Shown: piece by piece, positions 30,913 through 39,307 of the stretch | Numbering within the stretch: position 1 is the stretch's first letter | Layout of the letters: every line of letters begins with the position of its first letter | NCBI GenBank assembly: GCA_023415935.1 | Contig: JAEZIX010000069.1 | Location: 1 to 43,815, forward strand | Reading direction: 5' to 3' | Source: Cyanobacteria bacterium OH_CDB_20 | GTDB lineage: Bacteria; Cyanobacteriota; Vampirovibrionia; Gastranaerophilales; Gastranaerophilaceae | DNA: 43,815 nt | Made by a program: the position numbers and the translations under genes | Notes under the pieces: generated by a model | Told to the model about the DNA's origin: nothing | Seen by the model: only the letters and a program-made list of their open reading frames with translations | Databases searched by the model: none

Positions 30913-31719
30913 ATGAATACTATGAACAAAGAACTTGAAATAACATCAGTAAGCCTTATGACAGGGGTAGAATGCACAGCAAAAATTGTGCCTTCTGAAA
31001 CAAAGGGGATTCGCTTTCATCTTGCAGGACAAACTATTGAAGCAATAATTGATAATGTTGTTTCAACCGAGCATTGTGTGGTTCTTGGGAATCAAAATAT
31101 AAAAATTATGCTTATAGAGCATTTTATGGCAGCTTGTGCAATCTGTAATATTGATGCAGTTGATGTTTATTTATCTCACTTTGAGCTTCCTATTTTAGAT
31201 GGTAGTGCAAAAGGTTGGGCTGAATTATTTTGCAGCGCAGGACTTTCAAAGTCTATTTCAAAAAGGTATTCAGTTACAGAGCCTGTTTCTTATATCAATG
31301 GAAAAACACATCTTGTTGTGTTGCCTTCTGATAAACTTTCTATCACATATAGTGTAAGTTTTAATCACCCTGATTTGAAACAAAGATGGGTTTCTTTGGA
31401 TTTAAATAATATTAAAGAAATCACAGAAGCTAGAACTTTTGGCTATTTAGCAGAACTTGAAATGCTTCAGCAAGCTGGTTTTGCAAAAGGTGTATCGTTA
31501 GAAAATACAGTAGGGCTTACAGAAGATGGTTATACAACGGAATTGCGCTCAGAGCTTGAGCCTGCGAAACATAAAATACTTGATTTACTTGGTGATTTTA
31601 GACTGACTGGTGTAAATCCACTTTCATTAAACGCCGAAATAATTGTTAAAGAAGCAGGTCATGCAGTTCATTCTAAAGTTGCAAAAATTTTGAAAGATAA
31701 AATTACAGAGGAGAAATAA
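30913..31719 (+). CDS. lpxC: UDP-3-O-acyl-N-acetylglucosamine deacetylase LpxC
   Basis: 268 aa, a little shorter than the usual about 300. Committed zinc-dependent step of lipid A synthesis. Zinc ligands are present: 'IEHFMAAC' (His), and 'HKILDLLGD' (His and Asp). Also 'FELPILDGSAKGWAELF', 'SITYSVSFNHPDLKQRW', 'EARTFGYLAELEMLQQAG' and a final 'EAGHAVHSKVAKIL' (catalytic His). The N-terminal 'GxGLHSG' motif is poorly kept (VSLMTGVE). Start follows AGAGGAAAG. Stop abuts the ATG of fabZ (31719/31720), so translation is probably coupled. In cyanobacteria lpxC and fabZ are often neighbours. Confidence 0.93.
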   Translation: MNTMNKELEITSVSLMTGVECTAKIVPSETKGIRFHLAGQTIEAIIDNVVSTEHCVVLGNQNIKIMLIEHFMAACAICNIDAVDVYLSHFELPILDGSAKGWAELFCSAGLSKSISKRYSVTEPVSYINGKTHLVVLPSDKLSITYSVSFNHPDLKQRWVSLDLNNIKEITEARTFGYLAELEMLQQAGFAKGVSLENTVGLTEDGYTTELRSELEPAKHKILDLLGDFRLTGVNPLSLNAEIIVKEAGHAVHSKVAKILKDKITEEK

Positions 31720-32172
31720 ATGGCAGAAGAGACATTACAATTTGATATAATCGAAATTATGGGAATGATCCCGCACAGATATCCGTTCTTGCTTGTGGAT
31801 AGAGTTACAGAATGTGTTCCGGGAAAAAGTTGTAAAGGTTATAAAAACCTAACTTTTAATGAGGAATTTTTCCAAGGACATTTTCCTAATAATCCAATAA
31901 TGCCAGGTGTTTTACAGTTAGAAGCAATGGCTCAACTTAGCGCTGGTATCTTGATGACTTTACCTGAATACAAAGGTAAACTTGTTTTATTTGCAGGAAT
32001 TGACGGCGTAAGATTTAAAAACGTTGTAAGACCTGGAGATAGGTTAGATATGGAAGCTGAACTTATAAAAATAAAAGGACCAGTTGTTAAAGCTCATACA
32101 AAAGCGACAGTTGACGGAAAACTCACTGTTGAAGCCGATTTAATGTTTTCAGTTGTTGATAACAAGGCTTAA
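31720..32172 (+). CDS. fabZ: 3-hydroxyacyl-[acyl-carrier-protein] dehydratase FabZ
   Basis: 150 aa hot-dog fold dehydratase for type II fatty acid synthesis. Catalytic His54 in 'FFQGHFPNNPIMPGVLQLEAM' (the key stretch) and Glu68, and the N-terminal 'IPHRYPFLLVDRV' are all present. Between lpxC and lpxA it competes for the same hydroxyacyl-ACP pool, the classic co-regulated arrangement balancing phospholipid and lipid A. GAGGAG lies in the lpxC end, upstream of its start. Confidence 0.96.
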   Translation: MAEETLQFDIIEIMGMIPHRYPFLLVDRVTECVPGKSCKGYKNLTFNEEFFQGHFPNNPIMPGVLQLEAMAQLSAGILMTLPEYKGKLVLFAGIDGVRFKNVVRPGDRLDMEAELIKIKGPVVKAHTKATVDGKLTVEADLMFSVVDNKA

Positions 32173-32199
32173 GACATATAATAGAAAGAAGAAATTATT

Positions 32200-32991
32200 A
32201 TGGCAATTCACAAAAGCGCAGTAGTTGCAGAAAGTGCAAAAATCCCTGCAAGCTGCGAAATTGGACCGAATGTAATTATCGGTGAAGATGTTGTACTTGG
32301 AGAAAATGTAAAGGTCGTTGCAAATGCTTATTTAGAGTATTGCGAAATAGGTGAAGGAACTGTTATTTCGCCTTTTGCAAGTATTGGAACACCCCCGCAA
32401 GATCTAGGCTACAAGAATGAACCGACAAAAGTTATCATTGGTAAGAATTGTCTTATAAAAGAATATGTAACTGTTAATAGAGCTTCAGGAGAAGGAAATG
32501 CAACAGTTATAGGTAACAAATGCCTTCTTATGGCTTCATCTCACGTTGCGCACAACTGTGTGTTAGAAGATGAAGTTATTATGGCAAACTTAGCAACATT
32601 AGGCGGACATTGCAAAGTGGGATTTGGCGCATTTTTAGGTGGAATGAGTGTGTTTCATCAAAATATTAGAATTGGCGAAATGTGTATCATCAGCGGATTT
32701 TCTGCTTCAAGAATGGATATCTTGCCATACTGCAAAGGTGATGGAAGACCTCCTGTTCCACACGGCATAAATGTTATTGGTTTAAAAAGACGTGGCATAA
32801 CTCTTGAAGAAAGAACCGATTTGAAACATGCCTTTAAGATTATACAATCAGGTGAATATACTACCCTTAAAGCAGCTGATGTTATTGAAGAAACAATTCC
32901 TTCAAACAAGTATATTGATAATTTAATTCAATTTATCAGAACTTCTAAAAGAGGTATAGTTGTAAGAAAAAATGACTATTCGGCTGATTAG
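32200..32991 (+). CDS. lpxA: UDP-N-acetylglucosamine acyltransferase LpxA
   Basis: 263 aa, usual length. First acyl transfer of lipid A synthesis. Left-handed beta-helix of hexapeptides from the start ('CEIGPNVIIGEDVVLGENV'), 'IGTPPQDLGYKNEPTKVIIG' (LpxA signature; PxDxx-Y), 'EYVTVNRASGEGNATVIG', catalytic His in 'MASSHVAHNCVLED', and C-terminal helices 'GLKRRGITLEERTDLKHAFK'. Last gene of the lpx block, followed by a strong terminator. AGAAAGAAG precedes its ATG, 27 bases after fabZ. Confidence 0.95.
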   Translation: MAIHKSAVVAESAKIPASCEIGPNVIIGEDVVLGENVKVVANAYLEYCEIGEGTVISPFASIGTPPQDLGYKNEPTKVIIGKNCLIKEYVTVNRASGEGNATVIGNKCLLMASSHVAHNCVLEDEVIMANLATLGGHCKVGFGAFLGGMSVFHQNIRIGEMCIISGFSASRMDILPYCKGDGRPPVPHGINVIGLKRRGITLEERTDLKHAFKIIQSGEYTTLKAADVIEETIPSNKYIDNLIQFIRTSKRGIVVRKNDYSAD

Positions 32992-33021
32992 CTGATTGTA
33001 TAATATAGAAAAAATGATATG

Positions 33022-33063
33022 ATAATAAGTCTGAAACGGTAGTTTTGGACTTATTATTTTTTA
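33022..33063 (+). terminator. Long terminator after lpxA
   Basis: A 16-base stem with two wobbles: ATAATAAGTCTGAAAC (33022-33037), GGTA loop, GTTTTGGACTTATTAT (33042-33057), ending in a T-run to 33062. Confidence 0.8.
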
Positions 33064-33083
33064 TTGAAGAAAGGAGACATTCA

Positions 33084-34187
33084 ATGACAAACCTTCTTGA
33101 GAAATATGCAAGAGTTTTGGTTGAATATTCAGTTGACGTAAAACCGGGTGATTTAACTATTATAAGAGCCGAAAGCCACGAGGCGCAGCCCCTTGTAAAA
33201 GAAATTTATAAACAAGTACTAAAAAGAGGCGGAAATCCAATTGTAAGATGCGGATTAGACGGAATTACAGAAACATATATCAAAAATGCGTCAGATGAAC
33301 AGCTTGATTATTTAGACCCTATTACAAAAATGGAATATGAAACTGTTAAAAATTATATTTCGATCGGGGCTCCATTGAACGTTAAAAATATGGCAAAAGC
33401 TGACTCTAAAAAAATGGCACGCCGCTCAAAAGCAACAAAACAGTTATCAGAAATAATGCTTGATAGAGCTGCAAAAGGTGAATTAAAATGGGTTATAGCG
33501 GATTATCCTACTCAGGCGCTTGCTCAAGAAGCAAAAATGTCACTTGATGAATATACTGATTTTGTTATGACATCTTGCAGATTGTATGATGAAGATCCAG
33601 TTGAATCCTGGAGAAGAGTTGGCGAAGAACAGCAAAAAATGGCTGATTATCTTACTAAAACTTCAAAGCTAAGAGTAGTTGGCGAAAAAACAGATATTAC
33701 TTTCTCAACAGAAGGAAGAATTTGGAAAAATTGTTGCGGAGAATGTAATTTCCCAGATGGCGAAATCTATACATCGCCTGTTGAAGATAGTGCTAACGGT
33801 CAAATCTACTTTGACTATCCTGCAATATATAGAGGCAATGAGTCACATAAGATACTTTTAAAAGTTGAAAATGGAAAAGTTGTTGAAGCAACAGCTGAAA
33901 AAGGTGAAGATTTCTTGCTTGATATGCTAAATATGGATGAGGGTTCTAGATTTATCGGTGAAATCGCTATCGGAACAAACGATATGATTCAAGATATCAC
34001 AGGTAATATATTATTTGACGAGAAAATCGGTGGTTCAATCCATATGGCAGTCGGAGCTTCATACCCTGAAACAGGCGGAAAAAATGTATCGGGCCTGCAT
34101 TGGGACTTGATCAAAAACATGAAAAACGGCGGCCAAATATATGCAGATGATATTTTAATCTATGAAAACGGAAAATTTGTAGTTTAA
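33084..34187 (+). CDS. M29 family aminopeptidase
   Basis: 367 aa. Start set at the ATG of MTNLLEKYARVLVEYSVDVK (33084), nine bases after AAGGAG; an ATG 39 bases earlier lies in the terminator tail. It matches thermophilic-type leucyl aminopeptidases of peptidase family M29: the N-terminal 'KYARVLVEYSVDVKPGD', then 'LRVVGEKTDITFSTEGRIW', 'GECNFPDGEIYTSPVEDS' (metal Glu), 'IGEIAIGTNDMI' (Glu) and 'EKIGGSIHMAVGASYPETGG' (His) metal-site regions, ending 'LHWDLIKNMKNGGQIYADD'. Likely cytosolic peptide turnover. It stands between two terminators, so is probably monocistronic. Confidence 0.9.
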   Translation: MTNLLEKYARVLVEYSVDVKPGDLTIIRAESHEAQPLVKEIYKQVLKRGGNPIVRCGLDGITETYIKNASDEQLDYLDPITKMEYETVKNYISIGAPLNVKNMAKADSKKMARRSKATKQLSEIMLDRAAKGELKWVIADYPTQALAQEAKMSLDEYTDFVMTSCRLYDEDPVESWRRVGEEQQKMADYLTKTSKLRVVGEKTDITFSTEGRIWKNCCGECNFPDGEIYTSPVEDSANGQIYFDYPAIYRGNESHKILLKVENGKVVEATAEKGEDFLLDMLNMDEGSRFIGEIAIGTNDMIQDITGNILFDEKIGGSIHMAVGASYPETGGKNVSGLHWDLIKNMKNGGQIYADDILIYENGKFVV

Positions 34188-34200
34188 ATAACTCATTATG

Positions 34201-34236
34201 AAAAAGAAGGGCCAAAATAGTTGGCTCTTCTTTTTT
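34201..34236. terminator. Bidirectional terminator
   Basis: 15-base stem AAAAAGAAGGGCCAA (34201-34215), loop AATAG, TTGGCTCTTCTTTTT (34221-34235) with one wobble. Shared by the M29 gene and the converging ADP-ribosyltransferase gene. Confidence 0.88.
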
Positions 34237-34250
34237 AGTATGAAAGATAA

Positions 34251-35939
34251 TTATTCAGGCAACAAATACTCGCAGTCTGCAACTTTGTAGCCATTAATAG
34301 TCTCAATAGAGTTAATTTTGATTTGAGAATCTCTTGGCAAGATGTATTCATTATATCCGCCATAAATCCCTTTTGTTCCTTTTGGAAGTTTTATGCGCAT
34401 TATAACGCCATTATTTTCAGTATCAATAAATTGTTGGAATTGCTGACTAGTAGCTGTTGTTGAAGTTGATACAAAAGATTTATCTGAAATAATCATATTT
34501 GGTTTTATAGAGTCTACAAAGGCTTGTTGACGTTCATATACGCTGTTTTTCAATGTTCTAAGGCCTGGGTCTGCACCGTGAACTGCTCTATACACAACTG
34601 AATTTTGCGTCAATTCGGGAGCTTTTTTTATAACTCTATCCATTAGTACGACATCTTGTATTTGTGATGGGTCGCATCCATTTCTAAGAGAGTCATTATA
34701 CATGTACAAATCGTGATAGTTACTTATTGCTCTTGATTCTTCATCTGTTGCAAAATCACTGTAATTGCTTGTTTTTATAGGTGTATCAGTTTTTCTACAA
34801 ACGGCTTCTGTTATCTTGTTATTTTTTCTTATATGTAATTCTTTTGAACAGGCTAATCTTTTATCTCTAGATATGTAATACTCATCATATTGTTCAATAT
34901 TTGTTTTTTCTAGATATGTCAAACTATCATCAAAATTAGGGAATGGCTCATTATATCTTTGGGTATATGATTGTTGTGCTGAATTAATGATTTTGTCTGT
35001 TGTTTTTGTTAATTCTTTTTCTAAATCCTGAATTTCTGCATCTGTTTTCGTTGCTAAATCTTCAGTAAAGACATTAACTGCCTTTTCTCTTACAGAACTT
35101 CTGGCAGTTCTTAGTGCTATTGATTGTTCGTCTGATAAATTATTGAACTGTATTTCTTGAAGCTCTTTCAGAGATTTGCCTTCTAAATCTTCGGTGAATT
35201 TTTTTAGTTCCTCAGCAGCTTTTTTTGCTGCTTCTGCCGCTTCATTTTCTGTTCTTGTTGCAGTTTCTTTTGCTGTCTTTAAGGCTTTTATTTTATCTTC
35301 TGTTATACCTTCAGTTGAAATTTCTTCTAATTGTGCTGCAGTTTTGCCCTGAAGTGATTGTGTGAAATCATCAAGTTCTCTTGCTGTTTTTTCTGCAACT
35401 TCTTGAGAGTGTTTTGCTGCAGCTTTTAGTTCATTTAATGCTTTTAACTGATCAGAAGGTAGTCCTTCAGGTGAAATTGCTTCAAGCTCTTTATAAGATT
35501 TTCCTTGAATATTTTGTATAAAATCCGCAAGCTCTTCAGAGTTTTTAGCAGCTATTGCTGCTGCTTCAGCAGCCTCTTGTTCTGCTTTTTGCGCTGCTTC
35601 GCGGAGTGTTTTTTCAGTAGATGTTATTGCATTATTTAAGAGTTCTTGTTGATGTTTGTTTTTGGGAACTATTCCTTTTAATTCTTCAAGTGTTTTTCCA
35701 TTTAACCCTTCTTTAAATACTTTAAGAGCTTGTTTGCCTCTACCTTTATAAATAAGAACTCCTGCTGCAACAACAGCACCTAAAGCAGTACCTGCAATTG
35801 CAAGAGTTTTACCGTCGAATTTTCTTGATTCATCAGTATTATTATCAGGTGTTTTCTCAATCTGTTGTGCAGGTATCTGTGTTGGAGTTTGCGCTACCTG
35901 TTGCTGCGCTTGAACTATTGTGTCAAGATAATTTGTCAC
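34251..35939 (-). CDS. Membrane-anchored helical-repeat protein with C-terminal ADP-ribosyltransferase domain
   Basis: 562 aa, starts at GTG (35939) with GGGG upstream. Order: MTNYLDTIVQ start peptide, Q/P/T-rich linker, one transmembrane helix (about 45-64) then basic residues, five helical repeats of about 45-60 residues (from about 71 to 325; each carries F-x-x-x-L-x-G-K-[ST]-x-x-E-L-x-x-I), and a C-terminal domain (about 335-562) of the ADPrib_exo_Tox type. That domain has 'ISNYHDLYMYNDSLRNG', the NAD-binding arginine in 'VVYRAV' (Arg451), S-T-S at 491-493 and 'YNEYILP' with the expected catalytic Glu531. The residue two before it, normally Glu or Gln, is Tyr529. Such domains transfer ADP-ribose to host or rival proteins. 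No immunity gene is evident beside it. It shares its N-terminal module with the protein at 8222. Export and toxicity are inferences. Confidence 0.82.
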   Translation of the reverse strand: MTNYLDTIVQAQQQVAQTPTQIPAQQIEKTPDNNTDESRKFDGKTLAIAGTALGAVVAAGVLIYKGRGKQALKVFKEGLNGKTLEELKGIVPKNKHQQELLNNAITSTEKTLREAAQKAEQEAAEAAAIAAKNSEELADFIQNIQGKSYKELEAISPEGLPSDQLKALNELKAAAKHSQEVAEKTARELDDFTQSLQGKTAAQLEEISTEGITEDKIKALKTAKETATRTENEAAEAAKKAAEELKKFTEDLEGKSLKELQEIQFNNLSDEQSIALRTARSSVREKAVNVFTEDLATKTDAEIQDLEKELTKTTDKIINSAQQSYTQRYNEPFPNFDDSLTYLEKTNIEQYDEYYISRDKRLACSKELHIRKNNKITEAVCRKTDTPIKTSNYSDFATDEESRAISNYHDLYMYNDSLRNGCDPSQIQDVVLMDRVIKKAPELTQNSVVYRAVHGADPGLRTLKNSVYERQQAFVDSIKPNMIISDKSFVSTSTTATSQQFQQFIDTENNGVIMRIKLPKGTKGIYGGYNEYILPRDSQIKINSIETINGYKVADCEYLLPE

Positions 35940-36031
35940 GTGAATTCCCCAAACTATTAAGTAAGTTATTTATATAAAAAAATTTTTTAATACTAAGTTG
36001 TTAAAATCATGGGAAATGTTAATTTTTTTTA

Positions 36032-36040
36032 TGCTAAAAT
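36032..36040 (+). promoter_or_regulatory. Extended -10 element for pfp
   Basis: TGC-TAAAAT, an extended -10, 37 bases before the pfp ATG and without a good -35. The 14-mer GCTAAAATATCAGC overlapping it recurs inside the coding sequence at 36109-36122. Confidence 0.4.
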
Positions 36041-36076
36041 ATCAGCAAACAGTACGAAAAAGAGAGGTAGTTTTTA

Positions 36077-37762
36077 ATGAGAGAACTTTCACCATTACAA
36101 CAAGAAAGGCTAAAATATCAGCCTAAATTGCCTGCTAGTTTAGCAAACGGCATTAATAATTTGTCTTTAATTGAAGGAGCAAAGACTGAGTCAATTAAAG
36201 ATCAAGAACAAATTCAAGCATTGTTCAAAAATACATATGGAGAACCAGTTATCACGTTTGAATCATCTGAAGATTCATTGATTAGTGAAACTAGAAATGT
36301 GGGCGTAATTTTATCCGGCGGACAAGCTCCAGGTGGGCACAACGTAATTGCAGGGCTTTTTGATGCTTTGAAACAAGCAAATCCAGAAAATAAATTATAT
36401 GGATTTTTAGGTGGACCATCAGGTATTATTGACGGAAAATATGTTGAATTCACTCCTGAATTCATTGATGAGTACAGAAATACAGGCGGTTTTGATATTA
36501 TTGGTTCAGGTAGAACTAAACTTGAAACTCAAGAACAGTTTGAAAAATCACTTGCAGTGTGCAAAAAACTTAATATCTCTGCTGTAGTTATTATTGGTGG
36601 AGACGATTCAAATACAAACGCTGCTCTTTTAGCTGAATGGTTTGTTGAAAATAATACTGGTATTCAAGTTATTGGTTGCCCAAAAACAATCGATGGCGAT
36701 TTGAAAAATGACCAAATCGAAATTTCGTTTGGTTTTGATACAGCAACAAAAACTTATGGCGAGTTAATCGGAAACATACAAAGAGATGCAAATTCTGCAA
36801 AAAAATATTGGCACTTTATAAAAATTATGGGAAGAAGTGCTTCTCACGTTGCTTTAGAAGCTGCTCTTCAAACTCAGCCAAATATTACTTTGATTTCTGA
36901 AGAAGTTCAAGAAAAGAAAATGTCTCTAGAATCAATCATAGAATATATGACAGATATTATCGTAAGACGTTCTAACGTAGGTAAAAACTTTGGTATTGCA
37001 GTTATTCCTGAAGGTTTAATCGAATTTATCCCAGAAATGAAGTCTATGATTTCAAACTTGAATGAAATTATGCCTTCTTTAGAGCAAGACCCATCATATG
37101 CAAATGCAACTTCTACAAGAGAAAAGTTTGATATTGTTGAAAATAGATTGGTTGATGAAAACGGTAAGGTATTCTCATCATTACCGGCGTTGATTAAGGC
37201 TCAATTACTTATGGATAGAGACCCTCACGGAAACGTTCAAGTATCTAAAATCGAAACAGAAAAGTTATTAATCGAGATGATTAGAACAAGATTAGATGAA
37301 TTAAAATCAACAGGTGATTTTATTGGTAAATTCTCAGATCAAGCGCATTTCTTCGGATATGAAGGAAGATGCGCATTCCCTTCAAACTTTGATGCTGATT
37401 ATTGCTACTCGCTTGGTTTCAACGCATTTGCGCTAATCAATTTTGGTTTAACAGGTTACTTGTCATCAGTTAAAAATCTTGTAAAACCTGCTTCAGAGTG
37501 GGTTGCAGGCGGCGTTCCTCTTACTATGATGATGAATATGGAAAGACGTCATTGCGAATTGAAACCTGTAATTCAAAAAGCTCTTGTTGAACTCGATGGA
37601 CCTGTGTTCAAAAAACTTCAAGACAACAGAGAAAACTGGGCATTAAATGATGAATACAAGTTCCCTGGTGCTATACAGTACTTTGGACCAAGCTCAGTTG
37701 CTGATATCACAACACAAACACTTGCTCTTGAATCTCAACAAAAACTGGTTTCAAAAGTGTAA
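36077..37762 (+). CDS. pfp: Pyrophosphate-fructose 6-phosphate 1-phosphotransferase (PPi-PFK)
   Basis: 561 aa, long PPi-dependent type. Phosphorylates fructose 6-phosphate with pyrophosphate reversibly, saving ATP in fermentative glycolysis. Visible: 'GVILSGGQAPGGHNVIAGLF', 'FLGGPSGIIDGKYVEF', the PPi-type signature 'VVIIGGDDSNTNAALLAEWF' with the second Asp (ATP enzymes have Gly there), 'CPKTIDGDLKN' with catalytic Asp, 'KIMGRSASHVALEAALQTQP' and 'GYEGRCAFPSNFDADYCYSL'. AGAGAGG precedes the ATG. Own promoter and terminator. Complements fba at 11770. Confidence 0.95.
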   Translation: MRELSPLQQERLKYQPKLPASLANGINNLSLIEGAKTESIKDQEQIQALFKNTYGEPVITFESSEDSLISETRNVGVILSGGQAPGGHNVIAGLFDALKQANPENKLYGFLGGPSGIIDGKYVEFTPEFIDEYRNTGGFDIIGSGRTKLETQEQFEKSLAVCKKLNISAVVIIGGDDSNTNAALLAEWFVENNTGIQVIGCPKTIDGDLKNDQIEISFGFDTATKTYGELIGNIQRDANSAKKYWHFIKIMGRSASHVALEAALQTQPNITLISEEVQEKKMSLESIIEYMTDIIVRRSNVGKNFGIAVIPEGLIEFIPEMKSMISNLNEIMPSLEQDPSYANATSTREKFDIVENRLVDENGKVFSSLPALIKAQLLMDRDPHGNVQVSKIETEKLLIEMIRTRLDELKSTGDFIGKFSDQAHFFGYEGRCAFPSNFDADYCYSLGFNAFALINFGLTGYLSSVKNLVKPASEWVAGGVPLTMMMNMERRHCELKPVIQKALVELDGPVFKKLQDNRENWALNDEYKFPGAIQYFGPSSVADITTQTLALESQQKLVSKV

Positions 37763-37787
37763 AAATATTAACTTTTATTAATATTAT

Positions 37788-37827
37788 AAAAAATCCTGTC
37801 AATATAATAATGTCAGGATTTTTTTTC
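37788..37827 (+). terminator. Terminator after pfp
   Basis: AAAAAATCCTG (37788-37798) pairs with CAGGATTTTTT (37814-37824), 15-base loop, T-run continuing to 37826. Confidence 0.8.
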
Positions 37828-37847
37828 AGAACAAAAAGGAGACATAT

Positions 37848-38429
37848 ATGCGTGCAGGACATCCTGGGGCTGCTACCCCACATTTAATACAACAAGCTCT
37901 AGGCGCAAGAGGCCTTGGCTCAATGGCCAGAGAAGAAGATGCTTTAAATAAAAAAGAAGAAACTCCTCCTGTTAGTTTGGGTGTAAACCATATTCCATAC
38001 AGAGACAAAGCTAAAGCAAAAGAACTACTAGAAGGTAAATCGACTGACGAAATACTAAATTTAAGAGGTATTGGTGTTAAGTACAACCATAGCGGTAAAA
38101 AAATCTTAACTGCATACGAAGCGCCAAGTATTTATTATAAAGCCAGTGATATCGGAATCGATGAAAATAGCCTTATTGAAGGTGTTACGAAAGTTTTATC
38201 AGGAGGAATGAACCTCAGAAACTCAGAATTAACATCAACAGGTTCTATAAAAACTGTTCTCGGAGACATAATCATAGACGATAAGTCACAAATATCTGAT
38301 ATGAGTTCGATTGAAGAACATCAAGGTATGCTATTTTTAGAAATACCAAAAGAAATTAGTACAAAAGAATTTATTGAAAAAATTGGATATAAACCTACAT
38401 ATAGAACCGGCGGAGTTATTAGACTGTAG
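37848..38429 (+). CDS. Protein of unknown function with LRR-like strand repeats
   Basis: 193 aa with AAAAGGAGA before the ATG. The N-terminal 45 residues are small-residue rich and probably flexible ('RAGHPGAATPHLIQQALGAR'). The middle carries a helical segment ('KAKAKELLEGKSTDEILNLR'). Residues about 118-170 read 'LSGGMNLRNSELTSTGSIKT', then 'VLGDIIIDDKSQISDMSSI', then 'EEHQGMLFLE', an [IV]-x-G-x-[LIM]-x-[LI]-x-[ND]-[ST] repeat spaced by about 20 residues that resembles strand repeats of leucine-rich or beta-solenoid type proteins. No signal or membrane segment. Flanked by terminators on both sides, so it is monocistronic. Function unknown. Confidence 0.65.
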   Translation: MRAGHPGAATPHLIQQALGARGLGSMAREEDALNKKEETPPVSLGVNHIPYRDKAKAKELLEGKSTDEILNLRGIGVKYNHSGKKILTAYEAPSIYYKASDIGIDENSLIEGVTKVLSGGMNLRNSELTSTGSIKTVLGDIIIDDKSQISDMSSIEEHQGMLFLEIPKEISTKEFIEKIGYKPTYRTGGVIRL

Positions 38430-38453
38430 TTTCTATTTGTTTGAATGAAATGT

Positions 38454-38492
38454 AAAGAAGTCCTGAAATCTCTGTTTTTAGGACTTCTTTTG
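38454..38492 (+). terminator. Terminator
   Basis: AAAGAAGTCCT (38454-38464) with AGGACTTCTTT (38480-38490), inner GAAA/TTTT extension, followed by TG. Ends the gene at 37848. Confidence 0.82.
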
Positions 38493-38543
38493 TTATGAAA
38501 AATATTGTATAATTGCAGGACAATACTAAGTTTAGGGGTGTCT

Positions 38544-39239
38544 ATGGTTTCTAATATAGGCTCTGGGTTTATTTTAAATTACGTTAACTATCTTTCTAAG
38601 AAAAATATTTCTCTTGAAGATATGTTTAAACAATTTTCTGCGTCACTTGGTGGCGACGGTAAAACTATCAAAAAAAAGGATATTGAAGATTATATAAAAA
38701 AAGCTGAAAGAGGCGAAGTAAAAGTAAGTGCCCAAAAGCTAAAGTATCTAAAGATGATTAGGGATAACTGGGACAAATATTTTAAAGATAAAGACAGTAT
38801 TAATTATGAAGATTTTAAAAATAATGTTGCTCTTTTTGCTGGAATAATAGCAGAAGACAGCCAAGTTGAAGAGATTGATAAAGATAAAGACAAAGAGAAA
38901 GATTATCAATATAATCAAAAAGATAAAAAAGACAAGGACGACGAAAAGCTTGAAATCTTTAACAAATATATTGAAGAACTCAAAGAGAAGATGAAAGCCG
39001 TTGAAAAAGGTCTTACAAAGGACAATTTGAAAGAGTATCTAACGGCCCTTGCCACCAGAAGCGATGTTGACCCTGATGCATCTGCCGAAATAGGTTTGGT
39101 TACTAATTTGATTTCTGATTTTGACTCAATAACAGGTGGTAAAGAGTATTTGAACAGCATTAAAAATGAAACTCAATACGAAAGCAGTGGGAGTCTCAAA
39201 AGTGATGATTTTTCTTCTCCTGTAAACTTCAAGATATAG
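38544..39239 (+). CDS. EF-hand-like duplicated-repeat protein (family member B)
   Basis: 231 aa from the ATG at 38544, preceded by AGGGG; the frame is open 39 bases earlier but lacks a ribosome-binding site. Two copies of a unit similar to the protein at 18565: first 'LEDMFKQFSASLGG' ... 'DIEDYIKKAERGEV' ... 'KLKYLKMIRDNWDKYF' ... 'SINYEDF', second 'IFNKYIEELKEKMK' ... 'NLKEYLTALATRSD' ... 'LISDFDSITGG'. They are split by a very charged K/D/E linker (about 126-146, 'DKDKDKEKDYQYNQKDKKDK'). Start MVSNIGSG...YVNYL and end 'SPVNFKI' resemble the MV..I...YL and 'PPIDLRV' ends of member A. The loops are weaker EF-hand candidates than in A. Located between two terminated or divergent units, upstream of thrS with a 68-base gap. 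Confidence 0.68.
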   Translation: MVSNIGSGFILNYVNYLSKKNISLEDMFKQFSASLGGDGKTIKKKDIEDYIKKAERGEVKVSAQKLKYLKMIRDNWDKYFKDKDSINYEDFKNNVALFAGIIAEDSQVEEIDKDKDKEKDYQYNQKDKKDKDDEKLEIFNKYIEELKEKMKAVEKGLTKDNLKEYLTALATRSDVDPDASAEIGLVTNLISDFDSITGGKEYLNSIKNETQYESSGSLKSDDFSSPVNFKI

Positions 39240-39307
39240 CTTCTGCCGTTTGCCATTATCCCTTGGTGGTGTTATAAATATTGTATGGATAATTAAAGGG
39301 AAAATGT

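Noticed and set aside
34980..35730. Coiled-coil section first taken for an SMC or chemoreceptor fragment
   Set aside because: No ATPase or signalling motifs; the segment resolves into five similar helical repeats joined to an ADP-ribosyltransferase.
39240..39307. Possible T-box leader before thrS
   Set aside because: The gap is only 68 bases, with no specifier stem, T-box sequence or antiterminator.
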